DNA of 64,000 nucleotides from Porphyromonadaceae bacterium (GCA_021372865.1 JAJFTO010000017.1:1-64000), one strand, 5' to 3'; shown: positions 22,073-31,975, counted from the first letter of the stretch. Numbers and translations are program-made. Notes: generated by a model not told the origin, from the letters alone.

Positions 22073-23866
22073 ATGATGCGATTGAAAGAAATACACGATC
22101 GGTTTCTGCTTTGGCGTGATTCACACATCAAGGAGCGCCATTTCCTGCTTTTTGTCTGCTTTCTTGTGGGAATACTGACGGCCCTGGCTGCCTACGTCCT
22201 GAAGACTTCCATCCATTTTTTTCAGGTCTTTCTCACCGAAAACTTCAGTCGCGACAATCTCAATTTTTCCTACCTGCTTTTACCCATCGCAGGTATCCTC
22301 ATTGCCGGGTTGTACGTGAAATATATGGTAAAAGACGACATCAGCCACGGCGTGACCAAGATTCTCTTTTCAATTTCCCAGCGCAAGAGTCGCATCAAAC
22401 CACACAACATGTATTCATCGCTTGTGGCCAGTTCCATCACCATAGGCTTTGGCGGTTCCGTAGGAGCGGAAGCACCCATTGTCCTCACCGGCTCTGCCAT
22501 CGGCTCCAATCTGGGAAGATTTTTCAGGCTGGAACAACACAGCCTGATGATCCTGGTCGGCTGCGGTGCCGCGGGAGCCATCGCGGGTATTTTCAAGGCA
22601 CCGGTAGCGGGTATTCTTTTTGTCATCGAGGTACTCCTGCTCGACCTCACCATGTCGTCCATCCTGCCCCTGCTGGTGACGGCTGTCACTGCCACCACCG
22701 TATCGTACGTTCTCAATGGCATGGATGCCATGTTTGCTTTTTCCCAGGTGGAGCCATTTACGCTCAATCGCATTCCGTATGTAATTTTACTGGGTATTCT
22801 CTGCGGATTCGTCTCCCTTTATGTGATTCGTACCATGAGCTGGTGCGAAGATATATTCCATAACTTGTCCAACTGGAAACGATTCCTGTTGGGAGGAGTG
22901 ACGCTCAGTCTGTTGATTTTCTTCTTTCCACCGCTTTTCGGCGAGGGATACAATACCATTGAGACATTGCTTGCCGGAGGCAACTCTTTTCGCACACTCA
23001 CCAACGAAAGTTTCTTTTACAATCTCGAAAGCCACTGGACGATCATCGTCTTTCTCACGCTGATACTTCTCTTTAAGGTATTCGCCACCAGTGCGACCAA
23101 CGGCGGAGGTGGTACCGGCGGGGTATTTGCGCCCACCCTGTTTCTGGGTTGTATTGTTGGATTTATTTTTTCCTATACACTCAATCAGTTGGGTTACTCC
23201 ACCTACCTGCCCCAGGAGAATTTCGCGCTGATGGGGATGGCCGGTGTAATGGCCGGCGTGATGCATGCACCGCTCACCGGCACCTTTCTCATTGCCGAAC
23301 TCACCGGAGGATATGAATTGTTTCTTCCCTTGATGATTGTGTCGCTGATATCTTACGGAACGATTCTGGTGTTTGAAAAACACAGCATTTATGCGATACG
23401 GCTTGCCAAAAAGGGGGAACTGATTACCCACCACAAGGATAAGGCAGTTCTCCTGTTTTTGAAGATCGAAGAGCTGCTGGAAAAAGATATCCCCACCGTG
23501 ACACCCGATATGACACTGGGAGATGTGGTCAAAGTGATTTCCTCCTCCAGCCGGAATATCTTCCCAGTCGTAAGCAATGAAGGAATACTTCTGGGTCTGG
23601 TCATGATGAACGACATCCGGAACATCATGTTCCGGCCGGAACTGTATGACCGGTTCACTGTGGATAAGTTTATGGTGGGTCCCCCGGCAAAGATAATCAT
23701 TGGTTCCAGCATGGAAGAAGTGATGAGTGTATTCGAAAACACGAAAGCCTGGAACCTGCCGGTTGTGGATGACAAGGGTGTCTATCAGGGTATTTTATCC
23801 CAATCGTCGGTATTTAACTCCTACAGGGAGGTACTGGTGGAAAATTATTCCGAAACCGACAATTAA
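22073..23866 (+). CDS. ClC-family chloride channel/antiporter with CBS domains
   Basis: A 597-residue membrane protein. The ClC core with about ten helices spans residues 20-430. Selectivity motifs are GGSVGAEAP, with the gating-glutamate position retained, and GGVFAPTLFLG. A cytosolic C-terminus (about 455-590) carries two CBS motifs, beginning near IPTVTPDMTLGDVV and VGPPAKIIIGSS, which usually bind nucleotides and regulate gating. Whether it is a channel or a Cl-/H+ exchanger cannot be decided. The 3' end lies 13 bases before fmt. Confidence 0.9.
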   Translation: MMRLKEIHDRFLLWRDSHIKERHFLLFVCFLVGILTALAAYVLKTSIHFFQVFLTENFSRDNLNFSYLLLPIAGILIAGLYVKYMVKDDISHGVTKILFSISQRKSRIKPHNMYSSLVASSITIGFGGSVGAEAPIVLTGSAIGSNLGRFFRLEQHSLMILVGCGAAGAIAGIFKAPVAGILFVIEVLLLDLTMSSILPLLVTAVTATTVSYVLNGMDAMFAFSQVEPFTLNRIPYVILLGILCGFVSLYVIRTMSWCEDIFHNLSNWKRFLLGGVTLSLLIFFFPPLFGEGYNTIETLLAGGNSFRTLTNESFFYNLESHWTIIVFLTLILLFKVFATSATNGGGGTGGVFAPTLFLGCIVGFIFSYTLNQLGYSTYLPQENFALMGMAGVMAGVMHAPLTGTFLIAELTGGYELFLPLMIVSLISYGTILVFEKHSIYAIRLAKKGELITHHKDKAVLLFLKIEELLEKDIPTVTPDMTLGDVVKVISSSSRNIFPVVSNEGILLGLVMMNDIRNIMFRPELYDRFTVDKFMVGPPAKIIIGSSMEEVMSVFENTKAWNLPVVDDKGVYQGILSQSSVFNSYREVLVENYSETDN

Positions 23867-23879
23867 CATGCTGTGTAAA

Positions 23880-24857
23880 ATGGAAAAGAAAGCATTGCGT
23901 ATAGTATTTATGGGCACACCCGGGTTTGCAGTTGAGTCGTTAAAAGTACTCGTCGAAAACCAATACAACGTGGTAGGTGTCGTCACCATGCCCGACAAGC
24001 CTGCGGGAAGGGGATATAAACTGCAACCCTCGGCAGTGAAGCAGTATGCCCTGCAGCAGGGATTAAAAGTGTTACAACCCGAAAAGCTGAAAGAGGAAGC
24101 CTTTCTGCACGCGCTGAAAATATTGCAAGCCGACATACAAATAGTGGTAGCCTTCCGGATGCTACCCGAGGTGGTATGGTCCATGCCCCCCGAAGGGACA
24201 TTTAATCTGCACGCCTCACTGCTTCCTCAGTACCGGGGCGCCGCACCCATCAACTGGGCGCTCATCAACGGGGAAAAGGAAACCGGGGTGACTACTTTCT
24301 TTCTCTCCCATGAAATTGACACGGGAAAAATAATTTTTCGGGAAAAGACTCCGGTGTATGAGGATGACAATGCTGAGACGCTGCACGACAGGCTGATGGT
24401 CATGGGCGCGCAGCTTGTACTGAAGACGGTCGATGCCATCACGCAGGGCAACGTGACGACCGTTTCACAACAGAATCTGGTCGACCATTCGTCGGTATTA
24501 AAGGCAGCTCCCAAAATATTCACGGAGACATGCCGGGTGAACTGGTATAATACGACTACGGATATTTATAATTTCATCCGCGGCCTCTCCCCTTACCCTA
24601 CCGCATGGACGGAAATGTATTCCAATGACGCTTCCGAAGTTCTTCGTTTTAAGTTGTATGCAGGAGAAATTGTGAAAGGAGGGAACGACGGACTTCCACC
24701 GGGCACCCTTGTCACCGATAACAAGACACATCTTCAGGTAGCGGTAAAGGATGGATTCATCAGGCTCACCGACATTCAGGTATCCGGTAAGAAACGATTG
24801 AAAACAGTCGATTTTCTCCGGGGGTATACTTTCCCGGAGCATGCCTTTTTCAAATAA
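23880..24857 (+). CDS. fmt: Methionyl-tRNA formyltransferase
   Basis: A 325-residue enzyme that formylates initiator Met-tRNA using 10-formyl-THF. The N-terminal transferase domain opens with RIVFMGTPGFAVESLK and has the loop MPDKPAGRGYK. The catalytic region is FNLHASLLPQYRGAAPINWA, supplying Asn and His, with the Asp in the following DTGKI segment. A C-terminal OB-like domain ends with LRGYTFPEHAF. An upstream in-frame ATG at 23868 adds only four residues, and the frame further back overlaps the ClC gene, so 23880 is preferred. It converges with the DUF3078 gene. Confidence 0.95.
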   Translation: MEKKALRIVFMGTPGFAVESLKVLVENQYNVVGVVTMPDKPAGRGYKLQPSAVKQYALQQGLKVLQPEKLKEEAFLHALKILQADIQIVVAFRMLPEVVWSMPPEGTFNLHASLLPQYRGAAPINWALINGEKETGVTTFFLSHEIDTGKIIFREKTPVYEDDNAETLHDRLMVMGAQLVLKTVDAITQGNVTTVSQQNLVDHSSVLKAAPKIFTETCRVNWYNTTTDIYNFIRGLSPYPTAWTEMYSNDASEVLRFKLYAGEIVKGGNDGLPPGTLVTDNKTHLQVAVKDGFIRLTDIQVSGKKRLKTVDFLRGYTFPEHAFFK

Positions 24858-24863
24858 ACAGGA

Positions 24864-26432
24864 TTACCACTTGTAGTTCAACCCAAAACTGAGTGTCTGG
24901 TTAATCTGCCAGTATTTCAGGTGCGGATCAGGCGGCACGTCGTCGTCGTAACGCAAGTTCACGTAAATACGTGTTGAAAATGCATTACTCAACGCCATGT
25001 TCAGGCTGTTTTCAAATTCAGACATCACCTTTTCATAACTGGTAAAGTAAGTCAGGCGTGAGTCCCAGGTAATATACCGGGTGATATCATATTTGATGAT
25101 GGAAGTAATCGTGGAACCCACATCAAGCACCGATCGTCTCTCTTCTGGAATACCGTATCGTTTCACGCTCACCTGGTCATTTCCTACATATTTATAATTC
25201 AGTGAGATGGGAGCAATGGACAGATCCCATTTGAATCTGCGATGTCGTACTTTTTCCGAACGTTTATCGAGGTTGAACTTCAAACCCACACCGGCATTCA
25301 CATAAAGTGGTGCAAGAAAGGCTGAACGCAGCACTTTCGAGTTGGGGGCATAGGAGTTGAACAATTGTGATTTTGCTTCCATATTCATTGAATAAGACCA
25401 TCCTTTCAAGAAAGCATCCACACCAAAATCACCATAGTAACGGATCAGGTCGTTACCGATACGATAGCTGCGCAAGGTATCTTCCGGTGCATTAAAAACA
25501 GACAATCGCCATTCCAGGGTATTGTTAAACCTCACCTTCTCCCTGGTATAGTTTACCCTGAGCACTTGATAACTATTAAAATTCAGATTGTTGGTTCCTC
25601 CCTTGTGCCAGTTGTCTGAAAAATAATTCTGGGCGAACTGAAAGGAATGTTCACCGGAGCGTACCCAGTATTTCCGGTCGATGGTGGTCACCTCCACACC
25701 GGGAGCTGCGAGAGAGTAAGCTGTTTCCGATTTTAACAGTTCCTTAAACGGATTGAATGTCTCCCGTACGACCTCGTCACTGCTTTTTACACGCGGGAGT
25801 GCATCGAAGTTCAGCACAGAATACTGAATACGATCGGGGTATTTCATGTAATAATCTTTCCGCACGCGCTGCACAAAATCAGCATGAGTCAAATCAGGAG
25901 CAAATGTTTTATCAGGCGGAATGAGCGATCCGGTGAGAGTTTTATCCTTTGGCGGATAGAACGACAGGTCCCGGGGGAGCATCTTGCCATTAAAAATCAT
26001 GGGCAGAAACAGCGAATTGTAAAATAGCGTATCACGAAAGGTGAGACCCTCTATTTTTTCGAAATTGGAATGACGGGCAGGTAAACGTAACGTACCGTTT
26101 TTTTTTCTGAAATAAATTGAATCGAGCGGGTTTCGGTAAACCACCGAATCACTGACCTGCAATAGAGATTTAATACGTACAACGGACGTATCCTGCAACA
26201 GCTTGTTATTGTCTTGTGAGAAAGTGACCGGCTGCTGTAAATCTTCCGGCTGCGAGTGGTCCGGCGACAGGGTTTGTTTTTCAATTTGCCTGCTGATATC
26301 GGTAATATCGCGGAAAAGCTCCAATGAGTCAGGCACCTGCAAGCTTGCCGATAAGATATGGGTTGCGCCTGCCTTCACAGGTAAAGCAGTATATGCAAAC
26401 AATGTCAAAATTAGCGGGAGGAGTCGTTTCAT
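24864..26432 (-). CDS. DUF3078 outer-membrane-like protein
   Basis: A 522-residue protein begins with a signal peptide (MKRLLPLILTLFAYTALPVKA). The first half is a charged, poorly ordered segment. The C-terminal part from about residue 265 is the DUF3078 domain, recognisable by FAQNYFSDNWHKGGTNNLN followed by amphipathic strands (TREKVRFNNTLEWRLSVF, then YSMNMEAKSQLFNSY). It ends with an aromatic residue after LSFGLNYKW, as in outer-membrane barrels. Function is unknown. It is a single gene with its own promoter and is convergent with fmt. Confidence 0.85.
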   Translation of the reverse strand: MKRLLPLILTLFAYTALPVKAGATHILSASLQVPDSLELFRDITDISRQIEKQTLSPDHSQPEDLQQPVTFSQDNNKLLQDTSVVRIKSLLQVSDSVVYRNPLDSIYFRKKNGTLRLPARHSNFEKIEGLTFRDTLFYNSLFLPMIFNGKMLPRDLSFYPPKDKTLTGSLIPPDKTFAPDLTHADFVQRVRKDYYMKYPDRIQYSVLNFDALPRVKSSDEVVRETFNPFKELLKSETAYSLAAPGVEVTTIDRKYWVRSGEHSFQFAQNYFSDNWHKGGTNNLNFNSYQVLRVNYTREKVRFNNTLEWRLSVFNAPEDTLRSYRIGNDLIRYYGDFGVDAFLKGWSYSMNMEAKSQLFNSYAPNSKVLRSAFLAPLYVNAGVGLKFNLDKRSEKVRHRRFKWDLSIAPISLNYKYVGNDQVSVKRYGIPEERRSVLDVGSTITSIIKYDITRYITWDSRLTYFTSYEKVMSEFENSLNMALSNAFSTRIYVNLRYDDDVPPDPHLKYWQINQTLSFGLNYKW

Positions 26433-26493
26433 ACTGATTTTTTATTCTTCTCTGAGGAAATTACAATAAATCACCTTTCATTCTTCCTAACGG

Positions 26494-26501
26494 CAAAGAT
26501 A
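26494..26501 (-). promoter_or_regulatory. Bacteroidota -7 box for the DUF3078 gene
   Basis: TATCTTTG on the minus strand, 62 bases before the start codon, matches TAnnTTTG. Confidence 0.5.
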
Positions 26502-26561
26502 TAAAAAAAGTTTTACTTATCGGAACCGAGAAGGGACGATCCTCATTTCAATTGTTAATTG

Positions 26562-26594
26562 TTTGCCCGATTCAAAGAAAATAGATTAACTTCG
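26562..26594 (+). promoter_or_regulatory. Possible promoter of the lemA operon
   Basis: TTTG (26562-26565) and TAACTTCG (26587-26594, one mismatch to TAnnTTTG) are spaced by 21 bases, about 32 bases before lemA. Confidence 0.4.
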
Positions 26595-26626
26595 CCCATG
26601 AATGTAATGAACTATAAAATTATTTC

Positions 26627-27211
26627 ATGATGAAAAAATTATCATCCATTTTACTGCTGTTGATCGGAGCAATGGTGCTCACCAGCTGCCAGGGGTACAA
26701 TAGAATGGTAGAGAAGCAGGAAGCTGTAACTGCTCAGTGGGGCAACGTACAAAATGCCTATCAGAGGCGGGCTGATCTGATCCCCAACCTGGTCAGTACA
26801 GTGAAGGGTTACGCAGCTCACGAACAGGAAACCTTCACACAGGTTACCGAAGCCAGAGCCAAAGCCACACAGACCACCATCAGCCCGGAAAACCTTACGA
26901 CAGAAAGTCTGCAGGAATATCAGCAGGCACAGAATCAACTGAGTCAGGCGCTGGGACGATTGTTGCTGATTCAGGAAAACTATCCCGAGCTGAAGGCGAA
27001 TCAAAATTTCCTCGCGCTGCAGGACGAGCTGGCAGGTACGGAAAACCGTATTTCCGTGGAACGCAATAAATTCAACCAGACGGCACAAGATTACAATGCT
27101 TACATCCGTAAGTTTCCACAGGTGATTTATGCAAAATGGTTTAAGTTTGAATCAAAGGCCTATTTTGAAGCAACGCCCGAATCACAAACTGCACCAAAAG
27201 TGGAGTTTTAA
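26627..27211 (+). CDS. lemA: LemA-family lipoprotein
   Basis: A 194-residue LemA protein. The N-terminus has a lipobox, VLTSC, with lipid cysteine C21, so it is membrane anchored. The core helices show the family pattern YNRMVEKQEAVTAQWGNVQN, QRRADLIPNLVSTVKGYA and ENRISVERNKFNQTAQDYN. LemA proteins form elongated helical bundles; their biochemical role is poorly defined. The two downstream TPM-domain genes form a compact operon with it, a combination seen in many Bacteroidota. Confidence 0.93.
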   Translation: MMKKLSSILLLLIGAMVLTSCQGYNRMVEKQEAVTAQWGNVQNAYQRRADLIPNLVSTVKGYAAHEQETFTQVTEARAKATQTTISPENLTTESLQEYQQAQNQLSQALGRLLLIQENYPELKANQNFLALQDELAGTENRISVERNKFNQTAQDYNAYIRKFPQVIYAKWFKFESKAYFEATPESQTAPKVEF

Positions 27212-27217
27212 TACATT

Positions 27218-27640
27218 ATGCTGCATAAAGAAGAACTGAATCAACTATCAGAATCAATCAGGAGTGCCGAAAGCCATACCTCGGGTGAAATACGGGTGTG
27301 TGTGGCCAAACGCTGCAAAGGTGACCCCCTGGATGCGGCATGGAAGAAATTCCGGCTGTTGAAGATGAATACTACCCAACGCCGAAACGGCGTACTTATT
27401 TACGTGTCGCCGACCGACCAAAAAGCTGCCATCGTGGGTGACAAAGGAATCCACGATGCTACACGGGGCGATTTCTGGGAAGATGCACTGGCTGAGATGC
27501 TTTCCTTCTTCAGGAAAGGACTCATTGTCGAGGGGATCTCCAAAGGTGTCGGAAAGGTGGGCGAACTGATCAAAGTTCAGTTTCCGGCAATGGAAAACGA
27601 TGTAAATGAACTTGGTGATGAAGTTATTCTGGAAGAGTAA
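27218..27640 (+). CDS. TPM-domain protein, short soluble form
   Basis: A 140-residue protein with a TPM (YgcG/Psb32/MOLO-1-like) domain and no signal peptide or membrane helix. Features include SAESHTSGEIRVCVAKRC, an NGVLIYVSPTDQKAAIVGD segment and a C-terminal amphipathic helix. In plants and bacteria TPM domains have been linked to repair or assembly of membrane complexes, and a phosphatase activity has been proposed. None can be assigned here. It follows lemA by 6 bases and overlaps the next gene, so it is part of the lemA operon. Confidence 0.85.
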   Translation: MLHKEELNQLSESIRSAESHTSGEIRVCVAKRCKGDPLDAAWKKFRLLKMNTTQRRNGVLIYVSPTDQKAAIVGDKGIHDATRGDFWEDALAEMLSFFRKGLIVEGISKGVGKVGELIKVQFPAMENDVNELGDEVILEE

Positions 27641-28424
27641 GGCACTCTTAGTCGCAATATTCCTGCTTTCTATGGCAGGCCTCCGGGCGCAGGATATCCC
27701 CTCACCCATGGTACCCTATCGTTTGGTAAACGATTTTGCCGGCCTTTTTTCTACTGCCGAAACGGCATCTCTTGAGCAAAAGTTGCTTGCGTATAATGAC
27801 TCCACTTCCACACAGATTTATGTGGTCACCGTGAACGACCTTGGGGGTTATCCTGCATCGGACTATGCTTTCCGGCTGGGAGAAGAATGGGGCATCGGAC
27901 AGAAAAGTAAAAACAACGGTGCCGTCATTCTTATCAAACCCAAAATAGGAAACAGTCGGGGACAGGCTTTTATTGCCACAGGCTACGGTCTTGAAGCGCG
28001 CATCAACGATGCTTTTGCAGGGCGCATTGTCCGCAACGAAATGATTCCCTATTTCGTGGAAGAAGATTACTTTGGCGGTGTGAATGCCGCTGTAGATGCC
28101 ATGATTGCCCGCTTATCGGGAGAGTTTACGGCAGATGAACAAGAAAGTGAAGGTACTCCCGTAATTGCAATTATCATTCTGATTGTTGTACTCGTCCTGA
28201 TTTTCATTCTTTTTTCGGGTGGCGGCGATCAGCATATCGACAGCGAAGGGCATCGCAGAAGCAACATCCCGCCCCTGTTTTTTCCTCCCATAACGGGGGG
28301 TGGCCGCAGAGGTGGCGGATTCGGCGACTTCGGTGGGGGTGGCTTTGGAGGTTTCGGCGGTGGAGGCTTCGGCGGAGGCGGAGGCGGTAGTTTTGGCGGT
28401 GGAGGTGCCGGCGGCAGCTGGTAA
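27618..28424 (+). CDS. TPM-domain membrane protein with glycine-rich tail
   Basis: A 268-residue protein. A signal/anchor sequence at the start (LFWKSKALLVAIFLLSMAGL) precedes a TPM domain (about 28-165, with VNDFAGLFSTAETASLEQKL and ATGYGLEARINDAFAGRIV). One membrane helix lies at about 178-198, and the last 40 residues are almost pure Gly/Phe/Ser. This is the YgcG layout. The start at 27618 overlaps the preceding gene by 23 bases; an ATG at 27606 is also in frame. It probably acts with LemA at the membrane. Confidence 0.88.
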   Translation: MKLFWKSKALLVAIFLLSMAGLRAQDIPSPMVPYRLVNDFAGLFSTAETASLEQKLLAYNDSTSTQIYVVTVNDLGGYPASDYAFRLGEEWGIGQKSKNNGAVILIKPKIGNSRGQAFIATGYGLEARINDAFAGRIVRNEMIPYFVEEDYFGGVNAAVDAMIARLSGEFTADEQESEGTPVIAIIILIVVLVLIFILFSGGGDQHIDSEGHRRSNIPPLFFPPITGGGRRGGGFGDFGGGGFGGFGGGGFGGGGGGSFGGGGAGGSW

Positions 28425-28429
28425 AAGAT

Positions 28430-29344
28430 ATGCAGAAACAGTTAGTCACTGTAGTAGGTCCCACAGCCTCGGGCAAAACCTCTTTTGCTGTCCGGCTTGC
28501 CCAGACACTTGGCGGCGAGATCATCAGTGCCGACTCCCGGCAGATCTACCGGGGCATGGACATCGGCACAGGGAAGGACCTTTCCGAATATACCGTCAAT
28601 GACGTACCCATCCCTTATCATCTGATTGATATTCGGGACGCAGGAGACAAATATACCCTTTTTGACTATCAGCACGATTTTCACACGGCTCTACAGGATA
28701 TACTTTCCCGCAATAAAAGACCCATCCTCTGCGGAGGTACGGGCCTCTATATTGAATCCGTACTGAAAGGTTATCATCTTCCCGATGTACCGGCCAACCC
28801 GGCATTGAGAGAGTCACTGGAAGGAAAATCGCTGCAAGAGCTGACAGAAATTTTGCAAAACTACCGGCGGCTGCACAACACCACCGACACCGACACGGCC
28901 AAAAGGGCCATCCGGGCCATAGAAATAGCCCATTTTCAGGCACAGCAGCGAGTATCTGCGACTGGATTTCCGTCTCTGGAAAGCGTGATACTCGGACTTC
29001 ATATCGACCGTGAATTGCGGCGCGAAAAAATTACTGCACGACTGAAAGCACGTCTGCAGGAAGGGATGATCGATGAGGTAAAAAGGTTGCTCGGTTCGGG
29101 TCTTGCGGCAGACGATCTGATTTATTACGGACTGGAATATAAATATGTGACATTGCATCTACTCGGAACCATCAGCTACGAAGAGATGTACCGCCAACTC
29201 GAAATTGCCATACACCAGTTTGCCAAAAGACAGATGACCTGGTTCCGGGGTATGGAACGACGGGGTATTCCCATCCATTGGATCGATGCATCACTTCCGA
29301 TGGAGGAAAAAGTAGCCGCCGCACTTTCTTATCTGGACAAGTAA
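28430..29344 (+). CDS. miaA: tRNA dimethylallyltransferase
   Basis: A 304-residue enzyme adding a dimethylallyl group to A37 of tRNAs that read codons starting with U. The P-loop is GPTASGKT (10-17), followed by SADSRQIYRGMDIGTGK and the substrate-recognition segment CGGTGLYIESVL. The C-terminal FAKRQMTWFRGMER motif is also present. The length is normal. It starts 5 bases after the TPM gene stop. Confidence 0.95.
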   Translation: MQKQLVTVVGPTASGKTSFAVRLAQTLGGEIISADSRQIYRGMDIGTGKDLSEYTVNDVPIPYHLIDIRDAGDKYTLFDYQHDFHTALQDILSRNKRPILCGGTGLYIESVLKGYHLPDVPANPALRESLEGKSLQELTEILQNYRRLHNTTDTDTAKRAIRAIEIAHFQAQQRVSATGFPSLESVILGLHIDRELRREKITARLKARLQEGMIDEVKRLLGSGLAADDLIYYGLEYKYVTLHLLGTISYEEMYRQLEIAIHQFAKRQMTWFRGMERRGIPIHWIDASLPMEEKVAAALSYLDK

Positions 29345-29364
29345 GATAATCTCCGAAAAAATTG

Positions 29365-29372
29365 TAAATTTG
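29365..29372 (+). promoter_or_regulatory. Bacteroidota -7 box for lysA
   Basis: TAAATTTG matches TAnnTTTG, 65 bases before the lysA start. No clear -33 motif. Confidence 0.45.
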
Positions 29373-29436
29373 CCCCACCAAACACGCTGCTTCCGGTGTA
29401 TTTTGGCTGCGAATCATTAAAAATATTATCCCTCCC

Positions 29437-30594
29437 ATGATCAAAGGTATATTCCCTGTTGATAAATTTAACAATATTGAGACCCCGTTTTACTGGTACG
29501 ATATGGACCTTTTACGGGAAACACTCGGCATCATCCGCGATGAATGCAGAAACAAACCATTCCATGTCCACTATGCAGTCAAAGCGAATGCCAATCCGCG
29601 CATACTGAAAGAAATAGCTGCTTACGGATTTGGGGCCGACTGTGTAAGCGGCAATGAAATACTGAGGGCTCTGGAATGCGGTTTCACAGCCGATAAGATT
29701 GCATTTGCCGGCGTAGGAAAAACCGACCGGGAGATACTGATCGGGCTCGACAACGATATCTTCTGTTTCAATGTGGAATCGAAACCCGAGCTGACCGTGC
29801 TCAATGCACTGGCATCGGGCCGCGGAAAGAAGGCACGCATAGCTCTGCGTATTAATCCCAATGTGGATGCCCATACCCATAAATATATCACCACCGGATT
29901 AAACGAAAATAAGTTCGGCATCAACGAGCAGGATTTACCCGAAATACTGCAGATGATCCGCACATCGCCACACATAGAACTGATTGGCATACATTTTCAT
30001 ATCGGCTCCCAGATCACCGATCTTTCTTCGTTTGAGGACCTTTGCGTAAAGGCTGCCGCGCTGCAGGAATGGTTCAACAACCAGGGAGTCAGCTTGCCGG
30101 TCATCAACGTGGGCGGAGGGTTGGGAATCAATTACCAACATCCCAATCACTGTCCGGTAGCCGATTTCGAAGCTTATTTCCGTCTTTTCGAGAAATATCT
30201 TAAGTTGCAGGAAAATCAAACACTTCACTTTGAACTGGGACGATCCATGGTCGCCCCCTGCGGCTCATTGATCACCCGGGTACTCTACGTGAAAGAGGGT
30301 TTGCAGAAGAAATTCCTGATTGTGGACGCCGGCATGACCGATCTGATCCGTCCAGCACTTTACCAGGCATTTCACCACATTGAGAATATCAGTTCAGAAA
30401 AGGATTACGTACCCTATGATGTGGTAGGTCCTATTTGCGAGTCGAGCGACGTTTTCGGCGAGGAGAGAATGCTGAACGAAGCCGTTCGGGGTGATCTGAT
30501 TGCAGTCCGTTCTGCAGGTGCCTATGGAGAAACAATGGTATCGCAGTATAACTGTCGTGAAAAGCCCGCATCCTATTTCTCAGATTCTCTTTAA
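29437..30594 (+). CDS. lysA: Diaminopimelate decarboxylase
   Basis: A 385-residue fold-type III PLP enzyme converting meso-diaminopimelate to lysine. The PLP lysine is in HYAVKANANPRIL (K49). The phosphate-binding glycine run is INVGGGLGINY, and the C-terminal barrel has GPICESSDVFGEER, whose cysteine completes the active site across the dimer. Length and order match the Bacteroidales enzyme. Carboxynorspermidine decarboxylase is the main alternative in this fold, but the CESSD motif and ELGRSMVAPCG favour LysA. A glycosyltransferase gene follows after 14 bases. Confidence 0.93.
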   Translation: MIKGIFPVDKFNNIETPFYWYDMDLLRETLGIIRDECRNKPFHVHYAVKANANPRILKEIAAYGFGADCVSGNEILRALECGFTADKIAFAGVGKTDREILIGLDNDIFCFNVESKPELTVLNALASGRGKKARIALRINPNVDAHTHKYITTGLNENKFGINEQDLPEILQMIRTSPHIELIGIHFHIGSQITDLSSFEDLCVKAAALQEWFNNQGVSLPVINVGGGLGINYQHPNHCPVADFEAYFRLFEKYLKLQENQTLHFELGRSMVAPCGSLITRVLYVKEGLQKKFLIVDAGMTDLIRPALYQAFHHIENISSEKDYVPYDVVGPICESSDVFGEERMLNEAVRGDLIAVRSAGAYGETMVSQYNCREKPASYFSDSL

Positions 30595-30608
30595 CAGCAT
30601 GACAAAAA

Positions 30609-31790
30609 ATGGACACACTCATATTTTATTTTGAATCACTTTCCCTTTACGAGTGGATTGTAGGAGGTAGTCTCATTTTGTGCTTCCTCATCCAGCTTTT
30701 TTTTTATCTTTTCCTTTACAGTAAACCATACACCTACCAGATAAAACAAAAAGAGAGTTCCTCTTCCACCGATGATCTTCCGGGAATCTCTGTGATTATC
30801 ACGTCCAAAAATAATTCGGAGGAACTGGAAAAGAATCTTCCTTTTATTCTGGAGCAGGATTATCCCCGTTTTGAAGTGATCGTGGTAAACAGCGGATCGA
30901 CCGATGAAACAGACATCGTACTAAAAGCCGCCGAATTAAAATATCCCCAACTCTATCACACGTTTGTTCCGGACGAGGCGGACAGTATCAACGAAAAGAA
31001 ACTGGCACTCACTCTGGGAATTAAGGCAGCAAAGTACGATTTGCTTCTTTTTACCGAGGATTTTTGCAAACCCTGCAGCAATCAGTGGATTCAGGCGTAT
31101 GGAAAGGAATTTGCTAAAGGATATGACATCGTATTGGGGTTTAACAAAATTAAAACAGAAAAAAAAGTTCCCTCGCGAAAATTTATCCTTTATGATAACC
31201 TGATTCACCATCTGAAGTTTTTATCAATGGCAATCCTGCAAAGGCCATTTATGGGCATCGGCCGGAATATGGCTTACAAAAAAGATATTTTTTTTGCCGG
31301 CAAAGGATATTCCTCCATATTGAACATCGAAGGAGGTGATGATGATTTGTATATCAACCGGATTGCACGCGAAAAAAACAGAAAAACAGGGGTGGTACTT
31401 TCAAAAGAGAGCCTGACTGAAACATTCGGTGTGCATAATTTCTTTGTATGGAGGGCATTAAAGTCGAAACACCTCTATACCAAACAGTTTTACAAAGGAT
31501 TCTCCGCACATCTTTTTGGTTATGAGACGTTTACCAGGTATCTTTTCTATGTTCTCTTTGCCGGCTCTCTGGCATGGAGTATTCTCACGGCGAACTATCC
31601 GCTGCTGATCTTTGTATCTCTGTTATTTATTGTGCGCTATGGGGTACAACTTCTGGTGATCAACCGCAATAGCATGCTTTTCGACCATGTAACTTACCAC
31701 ATCCACCTGATTCCATTCGATTTGTTTCAACCTTTCAACAATTTGCGCTTTCGCCGTTACGCAAACAGAAGAAACAATCATGGGAGATAG
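30609..31790 (+). CDS. Membrane-anchored family 2 glycosyltransferase
   Basis: A 393-residue protein. An N-terminal helix (about 15-37) is followed by a GT-A fold domain (ISVIITSKNNSEELEKNL, then EVIVVNSGSTDETD) and two C-terminal helices (about 310-345). The usual DxD metal site is replaced by a TED in LLLFTEDFCKPC. A second acidic motif GGDDDLYINR occupies the catalytic-base position. Substrates are unknown; cell-surface glycan or glycolipid synthesis is likely. The gene follows lysA closely. Confidence 0.85.
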   Translation: MDTLIFYFESLSLYEWIVGGSLILCFLIQLFFYLFLYSKPYTYQIKQKESSSSTDDLPGISVIITSKNNSEELEKNLPFILEQDYPRFEVIVVNSGSTDETDIVLKAAELKYPQLYHTFVPDEADSINEKKLALTLGIKAAKYDLLLFTEDFCKPCSNQWIQAYGKEFAKGYDIVLGFNKIKTEKKVPSRKFILYDNLIHHLKFLSMAILQRPFMGIGRNMAYKKDIFFAGKGYSSILNIEGGDDDLYINRIAREKNRKTGVVLSKESLTETFGVHNFFVWRALKSKHLYTKQFYKGFSAHLFGYETFTRYLFYVLFAGSLAWSILTANYPLLIFVSLLFIVRYGVQLLVINRNSMLFDHVTYHIHLIPFDLFQPFNNLRFRRYANRRNNHGR

Positions 31791-31931
31791 AAACAGGAAT
31801 AAGAGACATTTTGTCCGGTTAAGATAATCTTCTGTCAGTCAAACGGGTTAAATGGGGTTAATGAGCCAATTCTTCAGTTAAAAGTGTTAAAAAGTAAGGA
31901 AATACCCAAAACAGGTGCACATTTTTTGCTC

Positions 31932-31939
31932 TATATTTG
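31932..31939 (+). promoter_or_regulatory. Bacteroidota -7 box for the HtrA gene
   Basis: TATATTTG matches TAnnTTTG, 37 bases before the start codon, in a 185-base spacer that is otherwise featureless. Confidence 0.5.
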
Positions 31940-31975
31940 TAACACATAGTCAGTAAAATTAAAAAAAACAGGAAT

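Noticed and set aside
22787..23434. 215-codon open frame antisense to the ClC gene
   Set aside because: The product is compositionally odd and ClC motifs are continuous on the other strand.
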